Below are positions 1-6,493 of a DNA stretch of 8,372 bases, piece by piece. The stretch covers positions 1 to 8,372 of the forward strand of contig JAUUPT010000117.1 in assembly GCA_030843315.1 (NCBI GenBank), in the 5' to 3' direction. The stretch is from Bacteroidaceae bacterium. Lineage in GTDB: Bacteria; Bacteroidota; Bacteroidia; Bacteroidales; Bacteroidaceae. Under the pieces are notes generated by a model. That model saw only the letters and a program-made list of their open reading frames with translations, made no database searches and had not been told where the DNA came from. Position 1 is the first letter of the stretch. Each line of letters opens with the position of its first letter. The position numbers and the translations under genes were made by a program.

Positions 1-1
1 T

Positions 2-862
2 GCCACCCTGCCATTGCTCGAAGTAGGCGCCAGCATTCGTGAACGCTACCAGGCACAGGCACAGAAGTGCCCCCTGCCCTTCCTATACCGTGCCATGAAG
101 CTCTGCAACGACTGCGACCTGAGCTACCGCGCCAGCAAAAACAAACGACTGCTGGTGGAGCTGACTCTGATACAAGTGGCCCAGCTCACCGCCGAGGAGG
201 ACGACGTGGCTCATGGGCGCAGCCCTAAACAAGCTATCAAACCCATATTTACGCAGCCTGCCGCCGCTCAGCAGCCACAGGCCGCCCCCGTTGCCACACC
301 GCAACCGACAACCGCCCCCACTCCACACGCCACCCCCGCCGCAGTGCTGAAGGCGCAAGGAAAAGATGAAAAGAAAGTACCGGTCATGAAAATGTCCGGA
401 CTGGGTGTATCCATAAAACGTCCGCGCACGGAAGAAGAACAACAAAAAACTGTTGCCGACAACGTCATCGCCCAACCTGCACCACAACCGGAGGAAGACT
501 ACATCTTCAATGAGAGGGATGTAAACTATTATTGGCAAGAATATGCGGGACGCCTGCCCAAAGAACAAGTAGCCATTGCCAAACGTATGCAGAATATGCG
601 CGTCACTTTAGTGAGCGACACCACCTTCGAAGCGGTGGTGGACAACGAAATTGTCGCCAAAGATTTTTCAGCCATGATACCTGCCATGCAGGAGTATCTT
701 CGTGCCCGTCTGAAAAACCGAAAGGTAACAATGACCGTCCGTATCAGCGCACCTGCCGAGAAAGTACGCGCTTACGGACGAGTTGAGAAATTCCAAATGA
801 TGGCACAAAAGAATAACGCTTTATTACAGTTAAAAGAGGAGTTCGGGCTGGAGCTGTACTAA
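2..862 (+). CDS. dnaX: DNA polymerase III subunit gamma/tau, C-terminal part (5' end outside window)
   Basis: Clamp-loader subunit that links the replicative polymerase to the sliding clamp loader in the cytoplasm. Only the last 286 residues are visible; the AAA+ ATPase domain lies upstream of the window, and the frame is open to the left edge, so the TTG at 14 is an internal Leu codon. Residues about 1-65 are the end of the helical oligomerisation domain (RASKNKRLLVELTLIQ). Residues about 80-115 are a low-complexity linker rich in Ala, Pro, Gln and Thr, as is usual for tau. A short basic conserved-looking stretch follows (SGLGVSIKRPR). The last ~120 residues form a folded C-terminal domain ending LQLKEEFGLELY, which resembles the C-terminal ends of Bacteroidota DnaX proteins. 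The assignment rests on family recognition without the ATPase motifs, so it is strong but not absolute. No convincing terminator follows the TAA. Confidence 0.87.
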   Translation, partial: ATLPLLEVGASIRERYQAQAQKCPLPFLYRAMKLCNDCDLSYRASKNKRLLVELTLIQVAQLTAEEDDVAHGRSPKQAIKPIFTQPAAAQQPQAAPVATPQPTTAPTPHATPAAVLKAQGKDEKKVPVMKMSGLGVSIKRPRTEEEQQKTVADNVIAQPAPQPEEDYIFNERDVNYYWQEYAGRLPKEQVAIAKRMQNMRVTLVSDTTFEAVVDNEIVAKDFSAMIPAMQEYLRARLKNRKVTMTVRISAPAEKVRAYGRVEKFQMMAQKNNALLQLKEEFGLELY

Positions 863-953
863 GCAATTATAATCCGGAGCAGATCGGTGTAACAAATTGA
901 ATGATAAGGATAAAAAAATGAAGTATTTAATTTTTTATTCTATTATTAATGTT

Positions 954-961
954 TATTTTTG
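954..961 (+). promoter_or_regulatory. Bacteroides-type -7 promoter box for the kinase operon
   Basis: TATTTTTG is a perfect match to the Bacteroidota primary sigma factor -7 consensus TAnnTTTG. The region 19-26 bases upstream is T-rich but has no clean TTTG, so the -33 element is weak. Transcription would start near 968, giving a leader of about 27 bases before the TTG at 995. The box overlaps the TTG at 959-961, which argues against that codon as the start of the kinase gene. Confidence 0.65.
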
Positions 962-994
962 CCAATAATAAACAAAAGAGGCAAACAGAATCAT

Positions 995-2878
995 TTGAGA
1001 ACAAAAATACTCATACTGACATTTATCGGGCAAGTTTTGCTCGCATCTGTCTTTCCAGCATATGCTATTACTAACTCAGAGAAACAGAGAATTCTGCAAT
1101 CGTTTGTTAGAAGACAAGTCCTTTATGATGACTCTGTATCGGTAGATAGTGTAATAGTGTGGAGCGAACAACTTCTCCCTACCCTGAAATCCGGCAAAGA
1201 CAAAGAAATATATTTCCTGCTACAGCTTCAACTGGCCAATGCATATACGTTGCGCGGTGATGTCAGTCTGGCTACGGATAGGGCGCAGTTGATGTATGAG
1301 GAAGCCCAAACGACGAAGTATAACTTCGGTATGGCAGTCTCCAACCAAGCTATCGGCGATGCCTACAATACCATTGCCAATATGACCGACAAAGCATTGG
1401 AATCATACTATGACGCCTTCAATGAATTATCAAAGATTTCGACCCAGCACCCATACAAGACGCGCCTGATGCTAAAGATATCCAATGTACTGCAACGGAA
1501 AGGACGCCTGGAAGAAGCTAAGGAAGTACTGGATAGGTTAGAAACAATCTTGCAACAAACTCCTGATTATCCGACTGAATTCTTCTTTTGCATTGAGAAA
1601 ACCAATTTCGCCATCTCGCACGGGCATATTGCACAAAGTTATCTTGACGAAGCAGCCGCCTGGCTACACAAAATGGATTCCATCTACCAACTTCATCCCG
1701 AAAAATTCTACCACTTCCATTTGAGATACGCCACCGCAGCCTATTACCGTGCTATGGGCAATTGGGACAAACAATACTGGAAAAAGGCCTTGAATATTTA
1801 CTCCGAATTACAAGACGAATACTCCAATAACAAACGCTCCACCTACTACAGATGGACTTCTCAAGAAAAAATCTACCTCTACAAGATACAGGGAATGTCT
1901 ATGGAAGCCTGCCGGCTCTATCAGGAGTTATATCCGCCGATAGATACGCTGGCATCACAGAACTATATCCGCCAAATCAATACTATAAAGGCCAAATATC
2001 AGATAGACAAGATAGAAGTGGCGAGTAATGAAGAGTATGGCAAAATCATCACCAGTATATTGGTAGGCAGTTTAATTTTGCTGGCGTTGTTTTTCATACT
2101 TGCCATACTGCTAAGAAGGCAGCGTGAGAAAGTAAAGTTGTCTACCCACAACCTGGCAACTTCGAGGGTCAATGCAGAAAATGCCATGCGCGCCAAAAGC
2201 ATCTTCCTCTCGAATATGAGTCACGAGATACGCACCCCGTTGAATGCGCTGTCCGGCTTCTCCTCCCTGCTCACCGAAGAAGGATTGGATAAAGAAACCC
2301 GCCGCCAGTGCACCGACGTTATCCAACAGAACTCCGAACTATTGCTGAAACTGATCAATGACGTAATCGACCTGTCGAGTCTTGAGTTCGGCAAGCTGCA
2401 ATTCAGCATTGGCAAGCATGATGCGGTAAGCATCTGCCAAAACGTAATAGATACTGTGAATAAGGTAAAACAGACGCAAGCGGAACTTATATTCCTGACC
2501 GAATTAGACAAAATAATAATAGAGACCGACGACTCACGCCTGCAACAGGTCTTAATCAACCTGCTGATTAATGCGACCAAGTTTACCCCGCAAGGCAGTA
2601 TCACCCTGGAACTGAAAAAGGAAACCGACGACATGATATTATTCTCTGTAACAGATACCGGTTGCGGTATTCCGCGGAATAAGCAAGCCAGCATCTTCCA
2701 ACGCTTTGAGAAATTGAATGAAAACGCACAGGGAAGTGGCTTAGGACTCTCTATATGCCAACTGATCATAGAACATGTTGGCGGAGAAATATGGATTGAT
2801 CCGGAGTACACCGGAGGCTCGCGTTTTTGTTTTACGCATCCTATCAATCAGTCTGACGGAAAGGAGGCGGACAAATGA
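995..2878 (+). CDS. TPR-containing sensor histidine kinase, catalytically complete
   Basis: Membrane sensor kinase of a two-component system, 627 residues from the TTG at 995. That start gives a clean signal peptide (begins MRTKILILTF, ends ASVFPAYA, about residues 1-24). A start at 959 would lie inside the promoter box and add 12 polar residues. Residues about 25-345 are helical with TPR-like pairs (e.g. LANAYTLRGDVSLATDRAQ) and should be periplasmic. A membrane span covers 351-373, followed by a short coiled linker. The DHp domain carries NMSHEIRTPLN with phospho-acceptor His410. The ATPase domain has Asn522 and Asn526 (N box), DTGCGIP from Asp554 (G1), Phe568 (F box) and GSGLGL at 580-585 (G2). 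There is no receiver or DNA-binding domain, so phosphate must go to a separate response regulator, and none is in the window. The stop overlaps the next start (ATGA). The ligand is unknown. Confidence 0.9.
   Translation: MRTKILILTFIGQVLLASVFPAYAITNSEKQRILQSFVRRQVLYDDSVSVDSVIVWSEQLLPTLKSGKDKEIYFLLQLQLANAYTLRGDVSLATDRAQLMYEEAQTTKYNFGMAVSNQAIGDAYNTIANMTDKALESYYDAFNELSKISTQHPYKTRLMLKISNVLQRKGRLEEAKEVLDRLETILQQTPDYPTEFFFCIEKTNFAISHGHIAQSYLDEAAAWLHKMDSIYQLHPEKFYHFHLRYATAAYYRAMGNWDKQYWKKALNIYSELQDEYSNNKRSTYYRWTSQEKIYLYKIQGMSMEACRLYQELYPPIDTLASQNYIRQINTIKAKYQIDKIEVASNEEYGKIITSILVGSLILLALFFILAILLRRQREKVKLSTHNLATSRVNAENAMRAKSIFLSNMSHEIRTPLNALSGFSSLLTEEGLDKETRRQCTDVIQQNSELLLKLINDVIDLSSLEFGKLQFSIGKHDAVSICQNVIDTVNKVKQTQAELIFLTELDKIIIETDDSRLQQVLINLLINATKFTPQGSITLELKKETDDMILFSVTDTGCGIPRNKQASIFQRFEKLNENAQGSGLGLSICQLIIEHVGGEIWIDPEYTGGSRFCFTHPINQSDGKEADK
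2861..2867 (+). promoter_or_regulatory. Strong Shine-Dalgarno sequence for the second kinase-like gene
   Basis: AAGGAGG lies inside the 3' end of the first kinase gene, 7 bases before the ATG at 2875. It is a near-perfect anti-16S match at ideal spacing, stronger than anything seen ahead of the other genes here and unusual for Bacteroides, which often lacks such sites. Together with the ATGA overlap it implies efficient, coupled translation of the downstream protein. Confidence 0.7.
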
Positions 2879-4833
2879 GACGTTTACTCTTTGTACTGTT
2901 GACCGCCTGCCTGTTGTTGCCAATACATGCAGAAGACAAGACCTCACACGTCAAGGACAGCTTGCTGCGTGTCTATCTGGCTTCTCCTCCTGACACTACC
3001 CGGCTGGAAGTGCTGTATCAGATAGCATTGCTCGACCAATTGTCGCCCACCTTTATCTATTATGAGAATAAGCTGCTGAACGAAGCCACCGCTCAGAAGA
3101 ACATACGCTACCAAAGTGCCGCCACTTATGCGCACGTCATCTATTACTATAACCAACTGGACCAGAAGCATACGGAGCAATGGATGCACAGACTTGAACG
3201 GTTGGCCGAAGACAACAACTACTACTCCCACTACTTCAGAGGGAAAAAGATGCTGATAGAGTTCTACATCATAAACCAAGAGATAGAGTTGGCACTGCAA
3301 GAGGCACAGAACATGTATGACAAAGCGGAGAAACTCAATAACCGCGATGGTATGCGCGAAGCTTGCCTCTGCCTGATGACCGGCTACTTCAACACTCTGC
3401 GTTATAAAGAGGGACTCACATTCTTGAACAAAGCCTTCGACCTGATGGATTCGGATGCTCCACCCATGACACGGGTTGACTTATTGACCAAAGCAGTCCT
3501 GGCTTATTCATACTTACGGGACAATGAGAATCTGCTCCGATACCTTAACGAACTGGAAAGCGCCAAAGATAGTCTGCTAAAGGAACTTCCTGTTGCGGCA
3601 ACCAACGGATACATCAGCCTGTACCTGCTTATTAATGTGCAATATTCTATATATTACACCCGCATGGAGCAGCCGGAAGAGGCATGGGAATATCTGCAGA
3701 AGGCAGAAGAATTTATAGCTCCGAACACGTTCATCCCCTATCGGTTGATACGATTAGTCGCTTACGCTGAATACTATCAGTTGACGAAAGAATATGAAAA
3801 AGCCTTAAGCTATTTAGAAGATGCTATCGAGTTGGTAACTCCCTTCTCTGTAGATGATGCTCTGCTTTATGGGCTTCAGAAGGCCGACATATTGGTTAAG
3901 ATGGGACGCTCGGATGACGCACTGCCACTCTACAAACAGATAACCAAAGCCAAGGATTCATTGTACACAGCCTTCTCTGCTTCGCAAATAGAACAGATAC
4001 AGAGCCTGTACAATATGGATAAACTAATTATCCAGAAAGAGCAGCGCCAAACGACCTTCCACCGCATATGCCTGTTCATATCTATCATCATCATCATAGC
4101 CTTGCTGTTCTTCAACCTGCACACGTATAGAAGCCGGAAGCGCTTGCAGGAAGATGAAAAGGAAATGCGCAAACTGGCTGCCATAGCCGAAGAAGCCAAC
4201 GAAGTGAAAAGCCGTTTCCTTGCCAACATGAGTTATAATATCCGCATTCCGCTGAACAACGTGGTAGGCTTTTCGCAATTGCTCTCTACGGATACAGAAT
4301 TGGATGAGGGGGAAAGAAAGGAATACTCCAATATTATCCAAGCCAATTCTAATGAATTGATTCAATTGGTGAACGACGTGCTGGATCTCTCACGCCTGGA
4401 AGCCAAGATGATGAAATTCCAGTTGCAAGACTGTAATGTAGAAGAGTGGTACAGCGACCTCAGCTGCATGGTACAAATGCGTAGCGAAGGGTGCATCCAA
4501 CTGAAACTGCAAGCTGCAACAGGAGATGCGTGCATCCATACGGATGTCAACCGCCTTACACAAATCGTTGGAACTATGTTGCTCTATCCGGATGAGTGCA
4601 AAGAGCCACGTGAAGTCCTGATGAAATTGCTCTATCACTCGGAAAAGAAAATTATAACCTGCCGGATTGAGAACAGTCCGATGACCGACCCCAGGTTTAT
4701 CTCCCAGAAAGTATTGGTACGTCAAAAAATTAACCAACTGTTCTTTGAGCACTTCGGAGGTACTTACCAGACGGAAGAGGCTAAAGAAGGAGAAGTAGCA
4801 GCGATATCCTTCACTTATCCTACGCTTTCTTGA
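2875..4833 (+). CDS. TPR-containing histidine-kinase-like protein, predicted pseudokinase
   Basis: A 652-residue membrane protein with the same layout as its upstream neighbour: signal peptide (about 1-19, ending LPIHA), TPR-like helical periplasmic region (about 20-390), membrane span at about 398-418, basic stop-transfer sequence (YRSRKR), then DHp and ATPase-like domains. The DHp fold is recognisable (NMSYNIRIPLNNVVGFSQLL, then DVLDLSRLEA), but Tyr454 replaces the phospho-acceptor His, Asn replaces the next Glu, and Ile replaces the Thr used for phosphatase activity. In the ATPase part the two N-box Asn are Thr567 and Tyr571, the G1 Asp is Asn600 with its glycines gone, the G2 glycines are absent (KVLVRQ), and the lid is about 14 residues shorter. 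The end (FFEHFGGTYQ) still aligns with the neighbour's IIEHVGGEIW. Neither ATP binding nor autophosphorylation is expected. With an intact frame and strong ribosome site it is probably functional as a regulatory or scaffolding partner of the upstream kinase (inference). Confidence 0.85.
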   Translation: MRRLLFVLLTACLLLPIHAEDKTSHVKDSLLRVYLASPPDTTRLEVLYQIALLDQLSPTFIYYENKLLNEATAQKNIRYQSAATYAHVIYYYNQLDQKHTEQWMHRLERLAEDNNYYSHYFRGKKMLIEFYIINQEIELALQEAQNMYDKAEKLNNRDGMREACLCLMTGYFNTLRYKEGLTFLNKAFDLMDSDAPPMTRVDLLTKAVLAYSYLRDNENLLRYLNELESAKDSLLKELPVAATNGYISLYLLINVQYSIYYTRMEQPEEAWEYLQKAEEFIAPNTFIPYRLIRLVAYAEYYQLTKEYEKALSYLEDAIELVTPFSVDDALLYGLQKADILVKMGRSDDALPLYKQITKAKDSLYTAFSASQIEQIQSLYNMDKLIIQKEQRQTTFHRICLFISIIIIIALLFFNLHTYRSRKRLQEDEKEMRKLAAIAEEANEVKSRFLANMSYNIRIPLNNVVGFSQLLSTDTELDEGERKEYSNIIQANSNELIQLVNDVLDLSRLEAKMMKFQLQDCNVEEWYSDLSCMVQMRSEGCIQLKLQAATGDACIHTDVNRLTQIVGTMLLYPDECKEPREVLMKLLYHSEKKIITCRIENSPMTDPRFISQKVLVRQKINQLFFEHFGGTYQTEEAKEGEVAAISFTYPTLS

Positions 4834-4913
4834 CCATAGACCATCCTTATTTAGACCTCATACAAATTATAAGTTTTTAATTAAGATTGATAGTAAGTAA
4901 TGAAGAAAACTGC

Positions 4914-4921
4914 TATTTTTG
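4914..4921 (+). promoter_or_regulatory. Bacteroides-type -7 promoter box for the ferredoxin gene
   Basis: TATTTTTG is a perfect TAnnTTTG match 42 bases before the ATG at 4964. The box and its next two bases (TATTTTTGCC) are identical to those of the kinase-operon promoter at 954. The nearest -33-like TTG (4887-4889) is about 24 bases upstream, longer than the usual 19-21. It indicates that the ferredoxin is transcribed independently of the kinase genes, with a leader of roughly 35 bases. Confidence 0.65.
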
Positions 4922-4963
4922 CCGAACGAATTAGTACTAATAATAATTTAAATCTAAAAGAAA

Positions 4964-5134
4964 ATGGCTTACGTAATTAGTGACGATTGTATTGCTTGCG
5001 GCACTTGCATCGACGAGTGTCCGGTAGGCGCTATCTCTGAAGGCGATATCTATTCTATCGACCCTGAGGCTTGCACTGAGTGTGGTACTTGTGCAGATGT
5101 TTGTCCTTCTGAAGCAATTCATCCGGGAGAATAA
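4964..5134 (+). CDS. Small 2[4Fe-4S] ferredoxin (56 residues)
   Basis: Soluble low-potential electron carrier of the clostridial type, expected to serve cytoplasmic redox enzymes of an anaerobe such as pyruvate:ferredoxin oxidoreductase or hydrogenase (partners inferred from the family, not seen here). The protein starts MAYVISDDC and carries two complete cluster motifs CxxCxxCxxxCP: Cys9, Cys12, Cys15, Cys19-Pro and Cys37, Cys40, Cys43, Cys47-Pro. The two halves are internal repeats of each other, as in this family, and the length is typical. It has its own -7 box upstream and a strong hairpin terminator 25 bases after the TAA, so it is a single-gene unit. Codons are T-rich in the third position (gct, gta, tgt), compatible with high expression. 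It is easily missed by gene callers because of its size. The identification is secure. Confidence 0.95.
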   Translation: MAYVISDDCIACGTCIDECPVGAISEGDIYSIDPEACTECGTCADVCPSEAIHPGE

Positions 5135-5159
5135 TACAATCCCCTTTAAGGAAAAAAGA

Positions 5160-5188
5160 GCGGCTCGGTTTCTGAGAAACCGAGCCGC
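5160..5188. terminator. Bidirectional intrinsic terminator
   Basis: A perfect 13-base-pair stem, GCGGCTCGGTTTC against GAAACCGAGCCGC, closes a 3-base TGA loop. An extra A-T and a G-T pair can extend it at the base. On the plus strand it is followed by TTATTTTAT; on the minus strand by CTCTTTTTTCC. It sits between two convergent genes, 25 bases after the ferredoxin stop and 29 bases beyond the stop of the aminotransferase, so it can end both transcripts. Confidence 0.9.
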
Positions 5189-5217
5189 TTATTTTATACA
5201 CAGAGAATGTATCTTTA

Positions 5218-6411
5218 TTATTTAAGCTCTGCCAATGCTTCCTTCATGCGACGGATAGCTTCCACTATATTTTCATCGCTGGTAGCATAACTCATACGGA
5301 TACATTCGGGAGCACCGAACGAAGCACCGCCCACGCATGCCACATGAGCCACTTCCAACAGATACATAGCCAAATCATCCGAATCGTTGATCTTACGGTC
5401 ACCGGCAGACTTGCCAAAGAATGAATCACACTTGGGGAACAAGTAGAAAGCACCTTCCGGTACGTTCACTTCAAAGCCCGGCACTTCTTTAGCCAGTTTC
5501 ACAATCAGATCACGACGACGTTCAAAAGCCTTACGCATTTCTTCTACCGGAGCTTGCGTGCCGGTATAAGCAGCCTCAGCAGCCTTTTGAGATACGGAGC
5601 AAGGACCTGATGTATATTGCCCCTGCAGCTTGTTGCAAGCCTTCACAATCCATTCCGGAGCGGCAATGAAACCGATGCGCCAGCCTGTCATGGCATAAGC
5701 TTTGGAAACACCGTTCACAATGACTGTACGTTCCTTCATTTCGGGGAACTGTGCAATGCTCTGATGCTTGCCGATATAATTGATATGCTCGTAGATTTCA
5801 TCAGCAATTACCACTACTTGCGGATGCTTTGCCAACACGGCAGCCAGTCCGGCCAGTTCTTCTTTGCTATATACAGAACCTGTCGGATTGGACGGGGAGC
5901 AAAGAATCAATGCTTTTGTTTTCGGAGTGATGGCAGCTTCCAGCTGTGCAGGCGTAATCTTGAAATCCTGGTCGATGCCGGCAGTTACAATAACCGGCTT
6001 GCCTTCTGCCAACTTCACCATTTCGGGATAGCTCACCCAGTAAGGTGCAGGAACGATCACTTCGTCACCCGGGTTTACCAATACCAGAATTGCATTGCAA
6101 ACCGATTGTTTGGCACCATTGGCACAAGAAATCTGTGCAGCGGTATATTCCAGACCGTTTTCTTTCTTCAATTTCTCTACGATTGCATTACGCAAAGCCG
6201 GATAACCCGGAACGGGAGAGTAGCGAGAGAAGTTGTCGTCTATCGCCTTTTTCGCAGCCTCTTTAATGTGGTCGGGAGTATTGAAATCGGGTTCTCCCAC
6301 ACTCAGGTTAATTACGTCTACGCCTTGAGCCTTCAGCTCTGCGCTCTTTTGAGACATAGCCAGCGTCGCAGAGGGCGACAAGCTGTTTAAACGATCTGAT
6401 AATTGATTCAT
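5218..6411 (-). CDS. aspC: Class I PLP-dependent aminotransferase, aspartate aminotransferase type
   Basis: Cytoplasmic enzyme moving the amino group between aspartate and 2-oxoglutarate, linking oxaloacetate to aspartate synthesis. It has 397 residues starting MNQLSDRLNS, the usual length for the subgroup Ib enzymes found in many bacteria. PLP-site residues are visible: the Schiff-base Lys237 in VSKAYAMTGWRIGF, Arg245 (phosphate contact), Asn175 in SPSNPTG, Asp204 and Tyr207 in IADEIYEH, Trp125 in APYWVSYPE, and Arg372 in IRMSYA for the substrate alpha-carboxylate. Lys101 in NGAKQSV fits the acidic-substrate residue described for Thermus-type enzymes. The frame is open upstream of 6411, but those 72 codons overlap the end of ribBA and encode nothing family-like, so the ATG at 6411 is chosen. 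It lies 82 bases behind ribBA with a possible promoter between, and ends at the shared terminator. The exact substrate (aspartate rather than another acidic or aromatic amino acid) is inferred, and the symbol follows common annotation rather than orthology to the E. coli enzyme. Confidence 0.9.
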   Translation of the reverse strand: MNQLSDRLNSLSPSATLAMSQKSAELKAQGVDVINLSVGEPDFNTPDHIKEAAKKAIDDNFSRYSPVPGYPALRNAIVEKLKKENGLEYTAAQISCANGAKQSVCNAILVLVNPGDEVIVPAPYWVSYPEMVKLAEGKPVIVTAGIDQDFKITPAQLEAAITPKTKALILCSPSNPTGSVYSKEELAGLAAVLAKHPQVVVIADEIYEHINYIGKHQSIAQFPEMKERTVIVNGVSKAYAMTGWRIGFIAAPEWIVKACNKLQGQYTSGPCSVSQKAAEAAYTGTQAPVEEMRKAFERRRDLIVKLAKEVPGFEVNVPEGAFYLFPKCDSFFGKSAGDRKINDSDDLAMYLLEVAHVACVGGASFGAPECIRMSYATSDENIVEAIRRMKEALAELK

Positions 6412-6449
6412 TATGTTACTATTTAATGGTTGTTGTGCAAATCTGATTG

Positions 6450-6457
6450 CAAAATAA
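6450..6457 (-). promoter_or_regulatory. Possible -7 promoter box for the aminotransferase gene
   Basis: On the minus strand the sequence reads CGTTTATTTTGCAATC. TTATTTTG is a near match to TAnnTTTG (the TA is one base off the ideal spacing), 38 bases before the ATG at 6411. A TTTTTG about 23 bases further upstream could serve as the -33 element, slightly too far away. It suggests expression independent of ribBA, but read-through from ribBA is also possible because no terminator hairpin is seen in the 82-base gap. Confidence 0.4.
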
Positions 6458-6493
6458 ACGATTTTCTTCGAGATAAGAAAACAAAAAGACAGT

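Noticed and set aside
444..450. A-AAA-AAC slippery-like heptamer in dnaX that could give a short gamma form by frameshifting.
   Set aside because: The codon boundaries fall at 446 and 449, so the heptamer is not in the X-XXY-YYZ phase needed for -1 slippage, and it lies downstream of the domain boundary where gamma would end.
83..568. Minus-strand open frame of 161 codons inside dnaX.
   Set aside because: Its Gly-rich stretches mirror the Ala/Pro codons of the DnaX linker on the other strand; no domain or start context supports it.
863..953. Possible dnaX terminator or small RNA in the AT-rich gap before the kinase operon.
   Set aside because: No stable hairpin or T-tract after a stem is visible; apart from the promoter box nothing can be supported here.
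2221..2847. Minus-strand open frame of 208 codons opposite the kinase catalytic domain.
   Set aside because: It is antisense to fully conserved HisKA/HATPase motifs, and its composition (Ser, Cys, Ile-rich) looks like a shadow.
2899..2910. Lipobox-like LTAC at residues 9-12 of the second kinase-like protein, suggesting a lipoprotein.
   Set aside because: The Cys sits in the middle of the hydrophobic core and is followed by LLLP; a standard signal peptidase site after IHA at residue 19 fits better, and the protein already has a membrane span.
4084..4095. ATC x4 microsatellite in the membrane span of the second kinase-like gene, as a possible phase-variation tract.
   Set aside because: It is a short trinucleotide repeat coding Ile in a membrane helix; slippage would not shift the frame.
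4834..4913. Possible terminator after the kinase pair.
   Set aside because: The AT-rich sequence has only very short palindromes (such as TTAATTAA) and no GC stem, so none is called.
5617..6390. Long plus-strand open frame of 257 codons opposite the aminotransferase.
   Set aside because: It is an antisense shadow of a clear PLP enzyme; its translation is Cys/His/Phe-rich with no recognisable domain and no ribosome site.
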